39,217 nt of DNA from a virus. The stretch spans positions 1 through 39,217 of IMG/VR virus record IMGVR_UViG_3300031857_000506. One strand, given 5' to 3'. The position numbers and the translations under genes are program-made. The stretch's first letter is position 1. The number at the start of each line of letters is the position of its first letter. Positions 12,471 to 20,954 of the stretch are shown piece after piece. The notes beneath the pieces were generated by a model, which saw only the letters and a list, made by a program, of their open reading frames with translations, did not search any database and was not told where the DNA came from.

Positions 12471-12662
12471 TCAAGGGTTTTCTCCATTATTTTTTATGTG
12501 CCATGTCTCACACTCCCAGCACATATAGACTTGCTGGTCGTAATCACAGTATTCCTCGGCCTCCTTTCGAGTCTTGTAACATCTTTTACCACAGCCATAT
12601 ATGGAATTCTTAATCATAAATGTAAGGCACGATATAACGAGTATGATTGAAACGATAAACAT
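12471..12662 (-). CDS. Membrane-anchored zinc-ribbon-like protein
   Basis: The 63-residue product has an N-terminal hydrophobic helix (FIVSIILVISCLTFMI) followed by CGKRCYKTRKEAEEYC and, later, YMCWECETWHI. The paired cysteines and the TRKEA and CxxCxxWHI patterns resemble a small zinc ribbon that I recall in soluble form in many phages. A shorter start at an internal Met (MIKNSIYGCGKRC) would remove the membrane helix. The promoter at 12667-12696 lies only 4 bases before the first ATG, implying a leaderless message if 12662 is correct, or supporting the shorter start. Confidence 0.55.
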   Translation of the reverse strand: MFIVSIILVISCLTFMIKNSIYGCGKRCYKTRKEAEEYCDYDQQVYMCWECETWHIKNNGENP

Positions 12663-12666
12663 AGCG

Positions 12667-12696
12667 CAAATTTACATTGTTTAGTGTTATTTACAA
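12667..12696 (-). promoter_or_regulatory. Leftward half of the divergent promoter pair
   Basis: On the minus strand TTG (12694-12696), a 19-base spacer and TAAATTTG (12667-12674) fit the consensus exactly. The -7 box ends 4 bases before the ATG at 12662. It probably drives the leftward replication region unless the element at 12327-12426 ends transcription. Confidence 0.65.
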
Positions 12697-12704
12697 GCAT
12701 CAAC

Positions 12705-12734
12705 TTGACACAGTGTTGTTTTTCTGTATATTTG
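12705..12734 (+). promoter_or_regulatory. Rightward half of the divergent promoter pair
   Basis: TTGACA (12705-12710) and TATATTTG (12727-12734), with 19 bases between TTG and the -7 box, give an exact match. The box ends 4 bases before the ATG at 12739, mirroring the leftward promoter. It is the only strong promoter seen before the virion genes and should drive at least the GroES-like and terminase genes. Confidence 0.65.
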
Positions 12735-12738
12735 CATC

Positions 12739-12954
12739 ATGAGTAATTTATTCCCTGCCGATTATCGGGTATTTATTGAAATAGAAAATAAAGGCAAATC
12801 GCAGATTGACGCAATAATAACCAAAGTTGGAAGATTTACTGATTTTGAAGTTGGTCAACGCGTTTGCATTGTTGGTAAAATAGACAAGGTTGAACTGCAA
12901 GATGTTACGGAATATTCTGTACACGAGCAATTTATTGTTATGGTTTATGAATAA
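12739..12954 (+). CDS. Small protein, possibly GroES-like
   Basis: The 71-residue product (MSNLFPADYRVFIEIENKGK...) has a strand resembling the first GroES strand (DYRVFIEIE), then VGQRVCIVGK like the VGDxV strand, and YSVHEQFIVMVYE like the closing strand. The mobile loop is absent. This reading is by eye and weaker than for the gene at 13478. It is the first gene after the rightward promoter and may be translated from a leaderless message, since only 4 bases separate the -7 box from ATG and no later Met is usable. Confidence 0.5.
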   Translation: MSNLFPADYRVFIEIENKGKSQIDAIITKVGRFTDFEVGQRVCIVGKIDKVELQDVTEYSVHEQFIVMVYE

Positions 12955-13249
12955 CATAGAAAATTGGAACAGAGCCATCTTGCTTCTCAATACAATGATT
13001 GATGAGAAGATTGAGATATATGAGGTTATGAGGATATTTACTCCAATGGCCACAAAGTCTCGCCGAAGACTATTGTATTGTGACCCGCACATAACATCGG
13101 AAGATCTTGATCAGGTGGAGAAGGCTATTCGTAGATATCGTGAAACTCTTGATGAGATCTCAAAAACAAAGGTAGAAACTCGTATTAAGCGATCTTCATT
13201 CTTCAAAACATTGCAAGAGCATTATGATCAGAACAAAAACAAAAAATAA
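12947..13249 (+). CDS. Helical protein of unknown function, 100 residues
   Basis: The ATG at 12947 overlaps the previous stop by 8 bases and gives MNNIENWNRAILLL. A longer frame from 12890 would lie inside the upstream gene. The product is all helical with a charged C-terminus. The middle part (ITSEDLDQVEKAIRRYRETLDEI) looks like an amphipathic coiled coil. No family recognised. Confidence 0.6.
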   Translation: MNNIENWNRAILLLNTMIDEKIEIYEVMRIFTPMATKSRRRLLYCDPHITSEDLDQVEKAIRRYRETLDEISKTKVETRIKRSSFFKTLQEHYDQNKNKK

Positions 13250-13481
13250 TTACCTCAAAATCATAGAGGTGTACGAATACTACATTCGACGGGAAAAAGT
13301 AGATCCGGTAAAAGTCGAGGGCTTAATGTCTGATTGGGATGCTGTTATGGTTTTTGGCAGTTATTCTTCACTCAGAAGATGCGTGAATAAACTTAAAAAT
13401 AAAATTCCTATTGGGAAGAAAAATTTTGACAAACAGAAACAAGTACTTGAAATTTACGAAAATAAACTTGCAAACAAATGA
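13224..13481 (+). CDS. Small helical basic protein, 85 residues
   Basis: The product begins MIRTKTKNNYLKIIEVYEYY and is helical and basic, with a YSSLRRCVNKLKNK helix. It overlaps the preceding gene by 26 bases and the next by 4. The layout in the transcript leading to the terminase suggests a role in packaging or regulation, but nothing in the sequence identifies it. Confidence 0.55.
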   Translation: MIRTKTKNNYLKIIEVYEYYIRREKVDPVKVEGLMSDWDAVMVFGSYSSLRRCVNKLKNKIPIGKKNFDKQKQVLEIYENKLANK

Positions 13482-14281
13482 ATCTGAACGGATTAGATAT
13501 AGATAGTTTACGATTAATAAACGGAGAATGCATCATAGAACTTCATTCATTAACCGAAGATGAAATTGACTTCAATGGCGGTAAATTAAAGATTGTAAAC
13601 AAGGTAAAGGATTACATTGCTGAAGTTGATCCAGAACATATGGTTAGCCTTGTTAATGGAATGAAAAAATCAAGATACAAGGACAAGTCTTTAATGAAAG
13701 AGTACAATAGGATAGTTGCAGAATCAAAAAGAGAGGCAGATACAAACAAAGAAGATATACAAGGAAAACAAGCGGTTAGGCGCGGTAAAATAATCAAAAT
13801 AGCCGAGGCTGATTTGAATGATCAAGGGTGGGACTACGACTGTGAATTCGACGGGATTGTTGGCGATGAGGTTTGGTTTGATGCTACCTTTACTAGGGAG
13901 ATGATAACTGAAGGAGAGGGTGGGTTTGTTAAGGACGGTAAAACATATTTATCCATATCAAAAAAGTCCATATATGCAGCAAAAAGAGGGGATGATATTT
14001 TCAGTTTAAACGGATACGTAATAGGCAAGCTGTTGGGAAATGAGCGAAAGAGTGGCGGGATACATATGTTAGATAATGATATTACAAGAGTAGAAGTTGT
14101 AGTTGTTCCAACTAGGATGCCGCGATACCAGTTTCATGATGTTTGGACAAATACAAGTGTTGAAAAGGGAGATGTGGTTTGCGTCAGAAGAATACACGCT
14201 ATAAAATTAGATCCAACGATGGCAAACTCAACTGACTATGTTCGATTTCAGCCAAGAGTAATAATGGCTTACGAAAGATGA
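13478..14281 (+). CDS. Protein with two tandem GroES-like domains
   Basis: The 267-residue product can be read as two chaperonin-10 units. Unit 1 (about 14-170) has ECIIELHSL and NGGKLKIV (18-40), a roughly 60-residue helical insertion, then RGKIIKIA (102-109), GDEVWFDATF (129-138) and DGKTYLSISKKSIYAAK (153-169). Unit 2 (about 175-266) has NGYVIGKLL, KSGGIHML (191-198), VEVVVVP, KGDVVCVRR (230-238) and YVRFQPRVIMAYE. These match the GroES order RVIVK, SAGGI, GEVLAVG, GDxVxF and dILAxxE. Phage co-chaperonins such as T4 gp31 work with host GroEL to fold the capsid protein. The fold is inferred by eye. Confidence 0.5.
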   Translation: MNLNGLDIDSLRLINGECIIELHSLTEDEIDFNGGKLKIVNKVKDYIAEVDPEHMVSLVNGMKKSRYKDKSLMKEYNRIVAESKREADTNKEDIQGKQAVRRGKIIKIAEADLNDQGWDYDCEFDGIVGDEVWFDATFTREMITEGEGGFVKDGKTYLSISKKSIYAAKRGDDIFSLNGYVIGKLLGNERKSGGIHMLDNDITRVEVVVVPTRMPRYQFHDVWTNTSVEKGDVVCVRRIHAIKLDPTMANSTDYVRFQPRVIMAYER

Positions 14282-14931
14282 TAAAATTAGATTTTAGTAA
14301 AATATCCTACAACATTGAAGGCATCCCGGATGACGAGGTGGTAATATACCGTTTCTCGGACCTGGCTAGTCAAGCCCACATTCTCGATAGGTCTGACGAC
14401 CTTCCAGAAGGAGTTAGCGCCGACAAAGTTGTTCGATATCTCATATATATGTTCGCTCCAGGTACACCCGTTAAGGATGCGTATCCGGACATCAACCAGC
14501 GCAAACGATATACTTTGAACAAGCTGAACATCATGGTTGATGACACGGACCCAGACAACGGTTACGCCCAGCTCTGCATGATGAATGTGGACTGGGCGGT
14601 GGAGCGTTACATCACGTTCACCCGGCTACAATGTTCGGAGGATTATTCGATTATGAGTACAGCCGACATCCGAATAGCAGCCTTGCAGAGAGCGTTGTTG
14701 ACACAGCCCGTCGATAGGTCTAATGATGACAAGAACTTTCAAGCGGGACTTGAGAGTTGGAGACAGACCTTAGTAGATGCCCGTAGTAGGATAATGAACG
14801 ACGAGGTTAGCATTACGTTACAAAAAGCAATTACCTTTTCTGTACGTGCTGAGAATCTTGGAATCCAACCTGAACACTACTCGCGAGTTTGGCGTGAGAA
14901 GAAAGAAATATTTCCAGAGGTTATACCATGA
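14278..14931 (+). CDS. Candidate small terminase subunit
   Basis: The 217-residue product lies directly before the large terminase gene, overlapping it and the upstream gene by 4 bases each. The sequence has an N-terminal mixed region and a C-terminal helical part. No clear helix-turn-helix is visible. The call rests on position, since small terminases usually precede the large subunit and vary greatly in sequence. A structural or head-completion role cannot be excluded. Confidence 0.4.
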   Translation: MIKLDFSKISYNIEGIPDDEVVIYRFSDLASQAHILDRSDDLPEGVSADKVVRYLIYMFAPGTPVKDAYPDINQRKRYTLNKLNIMVDDTDPDNGYAQLCMMNVDWAVERYITFTRLQCSEDYSIMSTADIRIAALQRALLTQPVDRSNDDKNFQAGLESWRQTLVDARSRIMNDEVSITLQKAITFSVRAENLGIQPEHYSRVWREKKEIFPEVIP

Positions 14932-17390
14932 AGTACGATTACTTAGAGGAAGATGAGTTTGTCTCGTTCCACGAAGACGATGATGAATTAGATACAATTC
15001 GCATTCCTCTTCCTCGTCTTGAAAAATGGTATTCGCATCATTTAAAGCGAGAGGTTACACGTGAAGAGGCATTAACTTATGTTGATGGGTATGGGCTTGC
15101 TCCAAAGGACCAAAAGTTTACTTATCAGGAAACTCCGGAAAAAATAAAGTTGATTTATGAGGTCGTTTTTAATAAGAAACACGCAACCAACAAGTCAAAG
15201 TACAAAGAGGTAGGTGACGTTCGCCTTGAAGATATTTATGAAGAGATTGAATCCAATCAGAAGTACTATGCAATGGAGATTGAATGGATCAAGCTCCAGA
15301 TCAAGCGCAGGTATGTAGGTTACTGGTGCTTTATTAAGGGGAAGCCGACATATATCAATGGCGCGAACTACTTCTTCTTGAACTTTTGGACAGTAAAAAA
15401 CTTTGGCAAGAATAATAATCGCCCAGACTACCGAGATTATCAACGTAAGATGTTTCACTTGTTCATGTATGCTTACACAACAGAAGATGCGTTTTACAAG
15501 CATAAGGTTTTGTATAGGGAAGATGGCGTTGTAAAAACAAAATATTCTAACCAGGACGTGAAGAATGTGGTAGAGGATATGAATGAGATGGGGGTTGAGT
15601 ATTTCATGGAACCGAACGTGAACGTAACTGTTGGTAAAGGGAAGCGAACAGTGCATGGGATTAATTTTGTTTCTGGAAGACGTATTGCAAAGACTGCAAT
15701 CGCTTGTTGCTTCTGTACGTGGGGGACACTCAATATGCCCGACCAGACCTTTATCATCCAGGCGATGAATGAAGACCAGGCAGTTAATAAGATATTTATA
15801 AAACAAATTCAAACACCTGTAAGCAAACTTCCTTTCTTCTTTCGACCTCATTATCGGGGTAGGATAGAGGCAAAGGAAGGTTTGCGTTTTCAGTATGAAG
15901 GAGCAATCGCATCAGCAGCAAGAGCGGGAATCATTCCCGAACAAATGGAATGCTTCATCACGCCGTTGCCTTCGACGGAGAAAGCGGCGGATGGTGAAGC
16001 GGAAATCGCTTTTGTCTACCGTGACGAGCCAGCGAAAAAAACGGACGCGAAGGCGGCGGACCAAAACATCCCGACGTGGTGGTATAACACGATGAAGCCA
16101 GCGATCGAGCGAGGCGAAAATATTCGAGGATTCTGCATCATGCCTTCCACTGTGGGCGACATGGACACCGGTGGTGGAGCGCAGTTCTTTGACATTGCTA
16201 ACGACTCGCATTTCTCTGATCGTAACGAGAATGGAACTACACCATCTGGACTTATCAACTTCTTCCTGCCCGGTTATTACGCGGTAGAGGGATACATTGA
16301 CGAGTATGGAGCAAGTATTATTGACGACCCCAAGGAACCCGTTATGTCTAATGAGGGTAAGTGGATTACCAAGGGAGCTAAGTCTTACTTGTTAAATCAA
16401 GCAGATTATTTCGAGCGCAAGCGCGAATGGCAGAAGCTAATTAAGTTGCAGCAAAACTTCCCGATGACATGGAAACAAGCATTTGCTGTAATACCAAAGG
16501 ATATGGGTATGCCCATCGAAAAGATGCGTGATCGTATATCTGAACTAAAGTTTTCGCGAACTCCAATTACAACAAAGATTAATTTTAAGTGGGTTGGAGA
16601 TAGATTTGGTGGAGACGTGTATGTAGAGAACGACCCGAAGGGAAGCTGGACTATGAGTTACCTCCCCCCGCACGAAATGCGTAACAGAAAAACTATTGTA
16701 ACAGCAGAAGAGGGTTATATTCCTCCTAAAGAGAGAGGTCCAATATACGCTCCCGATCCATCGGTGATGAATAAATTTTTTCTTTGTTGTGACCCGGTAA
16801 AATTCCATAAAAGAAATACTGTAGGCAAGAAAAAATCAAACGCCGCCGCCGCTGTATTTTACAAGCGAGATAGCCAGGTGGACCCAGATAGCAAATCAAG
16901 AAGCGAATGGGTTAGCAATGATTGGATTTTGATTTACAACAGACAAACAGAAGACAAAGCTGAATATCACGAAGAGTGGTTAAAGGCCGCTGTATTCCTT
17001 GGTGCATACGTCTACCCTGAGTGGCCCGATGGAGAAGCTCTTGTAGAATACTTCAGAGACAACGGATTTGATGGCTACCTTTTGAAAGATTTGGGGTCTG
17101 ATGGTAAACAGGATTCAAGACCAGGAGTTTGGGCAGGTGAAGCTGAGAAGAACGAAATGGCTGGAGACATAATGACGTTCTTTAACAATAATGTCAAATA
17201 TGTGAAAATGTGGGAGATAATTGAGGAGTGGAGTCAGATGAGAGGTCTTGATGATTTGACAAACCACGACTTGTGTGCTGCAACAGGGTGGTGTATGAGA
17301 GCTATAAAAAGCAGAATGCCAGATCTTTACAAAGAGGTGTATCAACCTATAGAGATAAAGGGTGGTTTTGCAATGTTTGATGTAGAATGA
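14928..17390 (+). CDS. terL: Large terminase subunit
   Basis: The 820-residue product is the DNA-packaging motor. The ATPase part has the Walker A-like SGRRIAKT (249-256), in which the usual Gly before Lys-Thr is Ala, and Walker B FVYRDE (362-367). The nuclease part has CCDP (Asp 622), a candidate acidic helix ending at Asp 747 (AGDIMTFF) and NHDLCAATG (Asp 781), the acidic triad expected of terminase nucleases. The N-terminal 200 residues are longer than in classical terminases. The start is set by an ATGA-type overlap with the upstream gene. It joins the portal to pull DNA into the prohead. Confidence 0.85.
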   Translation: MKYDYLEEDEFVSFHEDDDELDTIRIPLPRLEKWYSHHLKREVTREEALTYVDGYGLAPKDQKFTYQETPEKIKLIYEVVFNKKHATNKSKYKEVGDVRLEDIYEEIESNQKYYAMEIEWIKLQIKRRYVGYWCFIKGKPTYINGANYFFLNFWTVKNFGKNNNRPDYRDYQRKMFHLFMYAYTTEDAFYKHKVLYREDGVVKTKYSNQDVKNVVEDMNEMGVEYFMEPNVNVTVGKGKRTVHGINFVSGRRIAKTAIACCFCTWGTLNMPDQTFIIQAMNEDQAVNKIFIKQIQTPVSKLPFFFRPHYRGRIEAKEGLRFQYEGAIASAARAGIIPEQMECFITPLPSTEKAADGEAEIAFVYRDEPAKKTDAKAADQNIPTWWYNTMKPAIERGENIRGFCIMPSTVGDMDTGGGAQFFDIANDSHFSDRNENGTTPSGLINFFLPGYYAVEGYIDEYGASIIDDPKEPVMSNEGKWITKGAKSYLLNQADYFERKREWQKLIKLQQNFPMTWKQAFAVIPKDMGMPIEKMRDRISELKFSRTPITTKINFKWVGDRFGGDVYVENDPKGSWTMSYLPPHEMRNRKTIVTAEEGYIPPKERGPIYAPDPSVMNKFFLCCDPVKFHKRNTVGKKKSNAAAAVFYKRDSQVDPDSKSRSEWVSNDWILIYNRQTEDKAEYHEEWLKAAVFLGAYVYPEWPDGEALVEYFRDNGFDGYLLKDLGSDGKQDSRPGVWAGEAEKNEMAGDIMTFFNNNVKYVKMWEIIEEWSQMRGLDDLTNHDLCAATGWCMRAIKSRMPDLYKEVYQPIEIKGGFAMFDVE

Positions 17391-17420
17391 TTGTTTTCAA
17401 CTATTTAATAAAAATTTCAT

Positions 17421-17447
17421 TACATTTGTGCTGGTAAACTAAATTTG
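17421..17447 (+). promoter_or_regulatory. Candidate promoter before the portal gene
   Basis: Two -7-like boxes, TACATTTG (17421-17428) and TAAATTTG (17440-17447), lie in the 63-base gap between terminase and portal genes. No TTG sits at the ideal distance from either (the nearest, 17391-17393, is 27 bases from the first), so the call is tentative. A new start here would raise capsid-gene transcription relative to terminase. Confidence 0.4.
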
Positions 17448-17453
17448 TAAGAT

Positions 17454-19850
17454 ATGATATTACCACAAATAGTTGGTAGTGTGTTGTTTCCAAATGACAA
17501 CATACCTGAGATTGATAAGCTAAAGCCAGAATTTGGCTTGCGTTGTGCGCGGGCTTTATATTCTCGTTTTTGCGCGGGTGGTACATATTTCACTTATAGC
17601 CAAGTTCCTGAAATGCAGGAAACTAGAAATTATGGCGCAGGAAATCAATCTCAAGATAAGTATAAAAATTGGTTTACTAACGGATCTCCAATAGGCACTA
17701 AAGGCATAAGTCAAGGCGAGGCGGCGGCAAGCACAAAGGGGATGAGTAAGGCTCAGAGAAAGGCAATGGCTAATATTAGCTATGACATTTTCTCTCCTAT
17801 GCGAAAATTATCGAATGTTCTTCTATCAATTCTTGCTGATAACGATTATAAACTCGACTGTATTTCTCTTGATAAAAATATCATCAATAAAAAACAGGAT
17901 GAGAAAAATGATATTTATGTTAAAACGGTTTTTGTAAACCCGTTGATGCGAGAGCTTGGTCTTCCAGAGCTTAATGTTCCTTTTGTCCCTAAAGACGATG
18001 CAATGTTAGAGATGGCTGACCGTCTTGGATTTTTTAAAACAAAATATGAGGTAGCCCTAGAAAAACTAGCTGAATCCGGTTTTCGCGCATCTAATTGGGC
18101 TAGTCAGCGTATGGATTTTAATCGTGACGCGATTGATTTCCATTTCCGTGCGGCTAAGATTTACAATGATCCAATTACAGGTCAAGTAAAATTTAATTAT
18201 GTGGATCCAGCTCGTATGGTTATGCTATGGAATGAAGATAACCAAGAGGAGCCGGTAGCGATTGGTCATATTGAAGCTGAAACTATTCAGTCTATTTTTG
18301 ATAAACTGATAGACGCTGGATTTAATGAGGCTCAAATACAAGCAATGGCTAAGTCATACGTTCCGTATCAAACAAACGTATCAACTATACCGCAATGGGC
18401 ATTTGAACGCAAGGATTCAACTACAAATCGTTGGGTTTGGATGGATTTCAAAGTTTATGTATTGAAGTTTGAATATCTCTCTACAGATTATAAGCAATAT
18501 GTAGAGCGAGTAAATAAAGAAGGTTACGGAAGCTATATCCGTAATAACAAGCCTGTTGACGAAAAGAAAAAGAATCCTAACGATACATATGATGAGGTTG
18601 CTTGCAACTACTGGTATGAGGGTTCGTACATTATTTCTGGAACCGGTCAAGACCGCATTTACGAATGGAAGAAAAAGCCAAATCAAATGCAGAAGGGGTT
18701 GACCCCAATGAGTTCTTATGTTATTCATCGCATTAACGGTCAGTCTCCTACTCGCAGCGTAAAGGGCTTACTTGACGATTTGATGTTTGCTGTATTGAAG
18801 TTACGCGCAGCTGTTTGGGCTGCTGCTCCAAAGGGATATAGAATTGATGTTGGTGAAGCCGCTAATATCAAAATTGGAGGTGTAGAGTACGACTTGTTCG
18901 ACCTCATGCACATCCACCGTCAAAACGGTATTCAGATTGTTGCAACTAAGTTTAATGCAGCAACAGGCAAGTATATTTCTCAGCCCTTGACAGAAATGGA
19001 TAATGGTCTAGGTCCTCAAGGACAAGAATGGCTTGCTCAAATTGCTAACCTTCAAATGATGATCAAGGATCTCATGGGTATTCCAGATGCAATGGCGGCA
19101 AGCCCAGACCAGTCAGCAGAACGATTGGTGGGAGTAATGGAGGCGGATTATGTTGCTGGAAACCACGCTAATTGGCCACTTCGCGAGTCTGAGCGTCAAT
19201 TTAAACAGAAACTCGGTGAGAGAATTATTCATCAAGCGCGAATTGACATTGAATTCGACCCTAAAATTCGTGAGTTCTATGAAAGTATTATAGGACAAAA
19301 CATGGTAAGCGCACTTGATGATATTGAGGGATTGTCATTGGATCAACTTGCAATTTCCTGCAAAGTTCTTCCAAACGAAAAAGAAAAAAGTGCTATTTTA
19401 CAACGCGCTATGCAAATGTCTCAAATGCCAACAAAGGATGGGGCGGTTCTTCTTAGTCCATCTAGTGTAGAGCGCGTAGCTCAAATGCTGAAGAACGGTG
19501 ATATAGACGAGGCTCTTTGGTTTATGGCTACAGAAGAAACAGAGGCGCGTCAACGAGAAGAAGAACACGCTCAAATGATGCTTCAGCAAACAATACAAGG
19601 TCAACAGCAATCTGCTATAATGACCGAAGAAGCAAAGCGTCAGACCGCAATGCAGCTTGCTCAAATTGAAATCATGAAGCAGCGCGAGATGGCTAATATG
19701 GAATTGATGAAAGAGCAGCAACTTGCAAAAATTAAGGCAGACTCTAATTATCAAGTTCAATTACTCAAGGGTCAACAGGCTCTTCAGGAAATACAACTTG
19801 AGGCTACGTTAGAGGCTCAATTAGGAAGTGAAATCACAGGTAGAGTATAA
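17454..19850 (+). CDS. Portal protein
   Basis: The 798-residue product has the size and build of portals of crAss-like and related short-tailed phages. It has a mixed alpha/beta body, a stretch ANLQMMIKDLMGIPDAMAAS near residues 530-550 typical of the portal crown-wing region, and a long C-terminal Gln/Met/Glu-rich coiled coil (about 690-790) that would line the head interior. It lies between the terminase and the scaffold-capsid pair, the usual portal position. The portal forms the dodecameric ring through which DNA enters and leaves. Confidence 0.75.
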   Translation: MILPQIVGSVLFPNDNIPEIDKLKPEFGLRCARALYSRFCAGGTYFTYSQVPEMQETRNYGAGNQSQDKYKNWFTNGSPIGTKGISQGEAAASTKGMSKAQRKAMANISYDIFSPMRKLSNVLLSILADNDYKLDCISLDKNIINKKQDEKNDIYVKTVFVNPLMRELGLPELNVPFVPKDDAMLEMADRLGFFKTKYEVALEKLAESGFRASNWASQRMDFNRDAIDFHFRAAKIYNDPITGQVKFNYVDPARMVMLWNEDNQEEPVAIGHIEAETIQSIFDKLIDAGFNEAQIQAMAKSYVPYQTNVSTIPQWAFERKDSTTNRWVWMDFKVYVLKFEYLSTDYKQYVERVNKEGYGSYIRNNKPVDEKKKNPNDTYDEVACNYWYEGSYIISGTGQDRIYEWKKKPNQMQKGLTPMSSYVIHRINGQSPTRSVKGLLDDLMFAVLKLRAAVWAAAPKGYRIDVGEAANIKIGGVEYDLFDLMHIHRQNGIQIVATKFNAATGKYISQPLTEMDNGLGPQGQEWLAQIANLQMMIKDLMGIPDAMAASPDQSAERLVGVMEADYVAGNHANWPLRESERQFKQKLGERIIHQARIDIEFDPKIREFYESIIGQNMVSALDDIEGLSLDQLAISCKVLPNEKEKSAILQRAMQMSQMPTKDGAVLLSPSSVERVAQMLKNGDIDEALWFMATEETEARQREEEHAQMMLQQTIQGQQQSAIMTEEAKRQTAMQLAQIEIMKQREMANMELMKEQQLAKIKADSNYQVQLLKGQQALQEIQLEATLEAQLGSEITGRV

Positions 19851-19855
19851 AACAT

Positions 19856-20929
19856 ATGGAAACGAACGAATTAGAAAATCAAAACGAACAGGTGAACGAG
19901 CAAGTAAATGATCAAGTAACCGAACAAGTAAACGAACAAGTAAGCGAAGAGGTTAATCCGGTAGATTCTCCTTGGTTTTCTGCTTACGGGTATGACAGCG
20001 AGGATTCATTTAAGAGCGAGTTTGAACAACTTCGTTCCTATAAAAGTCTAGCGGAAGAGCTTGCAGAAAAACAAAAGGATATTGAAGAGGGTATTGCCCT
20101 ACTTCAAGAGGCTGATGATCCATTTGGTGGAATTGAAGAAGCTCGCACAATAGTTGCATTTGGTAAGAAAGGTATCAGTTCTACTATTGCTAACCAAATT
20201 GTGTCTTCTACACCAGACACTTTAATGGAAGATCCGCTCAAGGCTCTTGTGCTTGCTGAAGCGGTGAAGAACCCAGACAAATTCAAACGTCTTGGCCAAT
20301 CAACTATTGAGGAAGCTATTCGTGAAAAATATAACTTAGGTGAAGGCGAATATTACGCTACAGCTCTTTTAAAGTCTGATGCAATCGATGCAATTGAAAT
20401 GATTGAAAAGACTAAGAAAGATGTTGAAACTGTTAAAAATCCTTTTACCTTTGCAAAAGAGCTAAAGAGCCAAAATCAAAAACAGATTGCGGAAAGACAA
20501 ACCATAGCACTTGCCGAGGCAGAGTCCTACGCCAAGCAGCTAAAAGAGGTCCCCTACAAATTCGGCGATTCGGAAGTTTCGTTAAAAGTTTCAAACGAAG
20601 AGATCGATTCGATTTTGAAGTCGCAGTATGCAAGCTATTTAGGTCAAGCCTTTGATACTACCACAAAGGAAGGTAAACAAGCGGTACGTGAATGGTTGTC
20701 GAACCAAATCCTCATTCATAAGGTTCAGTCTGGGGATATAGGTGTTCAAATAGCCAAATCACTTATGGCTCAAACCGAAAAAAAGGTAGTGCGCGAAGTT
20801 TACAACGGTCAGCCTAAAACGCCGAACCGTGTAGGCAAAACGGCTGTCGATCAAAAAGGTTTGACTGCTGCTCAAAGAGATCTCATGGAGCGCGGAATTC
20901 CTTTGCCATCGCAGTCGCTAAAATCATAA
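19856..20929 (+). CDS. Putative scaffolding protein
   Basis: The 357-residue product is acidic and helical, and lies just before the capsid gene. It opens with short repeats of the type NEQVNEQVNDQVTEQVNEQV (residues about 9-28), probably a disordered or coiled segment. It ends in a basic part (TPNRVGKTAVDQKGLTAAQR) that may bind the capsid shell. Position, acidity and helix content match phage scaffolds. No protease motif is seen. The scaffold would guide prohead assembly and then leave. Confidence 0.65.
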   Translation: METNELENQNEQVNEQVNDQVTEQVNEQVSEEVNPVDSPWFSAYGYDSEDSFKSEFEQLRSYKSLAEELAEKQKDIEEGIALLQEADDPFGGIEEARTIVAFGKKGISSTIANQIVSSTPDTLMEDPLKALVLAEAVKNPDKFKRLGQSTIEEAIREKYNLGEGEYYATALLKSDAIDAIEMIEKTKKDVETVKNPFTFAKELKSQNQKQIAERQTIALAEAESYAKQLKEVPYKFGDSEVSLKVSNEEIDSILKSQYASYLGQAFDTTTKEGKQAVREWLSNQILIHKVQSGDIGVQIAKSLMAQTEKKVVREVYNGQPKTPNRVGKTAVDQKGLTAAQRDLMERGIPLPSQSLKS

Positions 20930-20954
20930 TTAACTATTAAAAAAATTTAATAAA

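Noticed and set aside
15195-15851. 218-residue open frame on the minus strand inside the large terminase gene
   Set aside because: It is antisense to a conserved gene, has a Cys/Leu-rich composition typical of reverse-strand shadows and no promoter.
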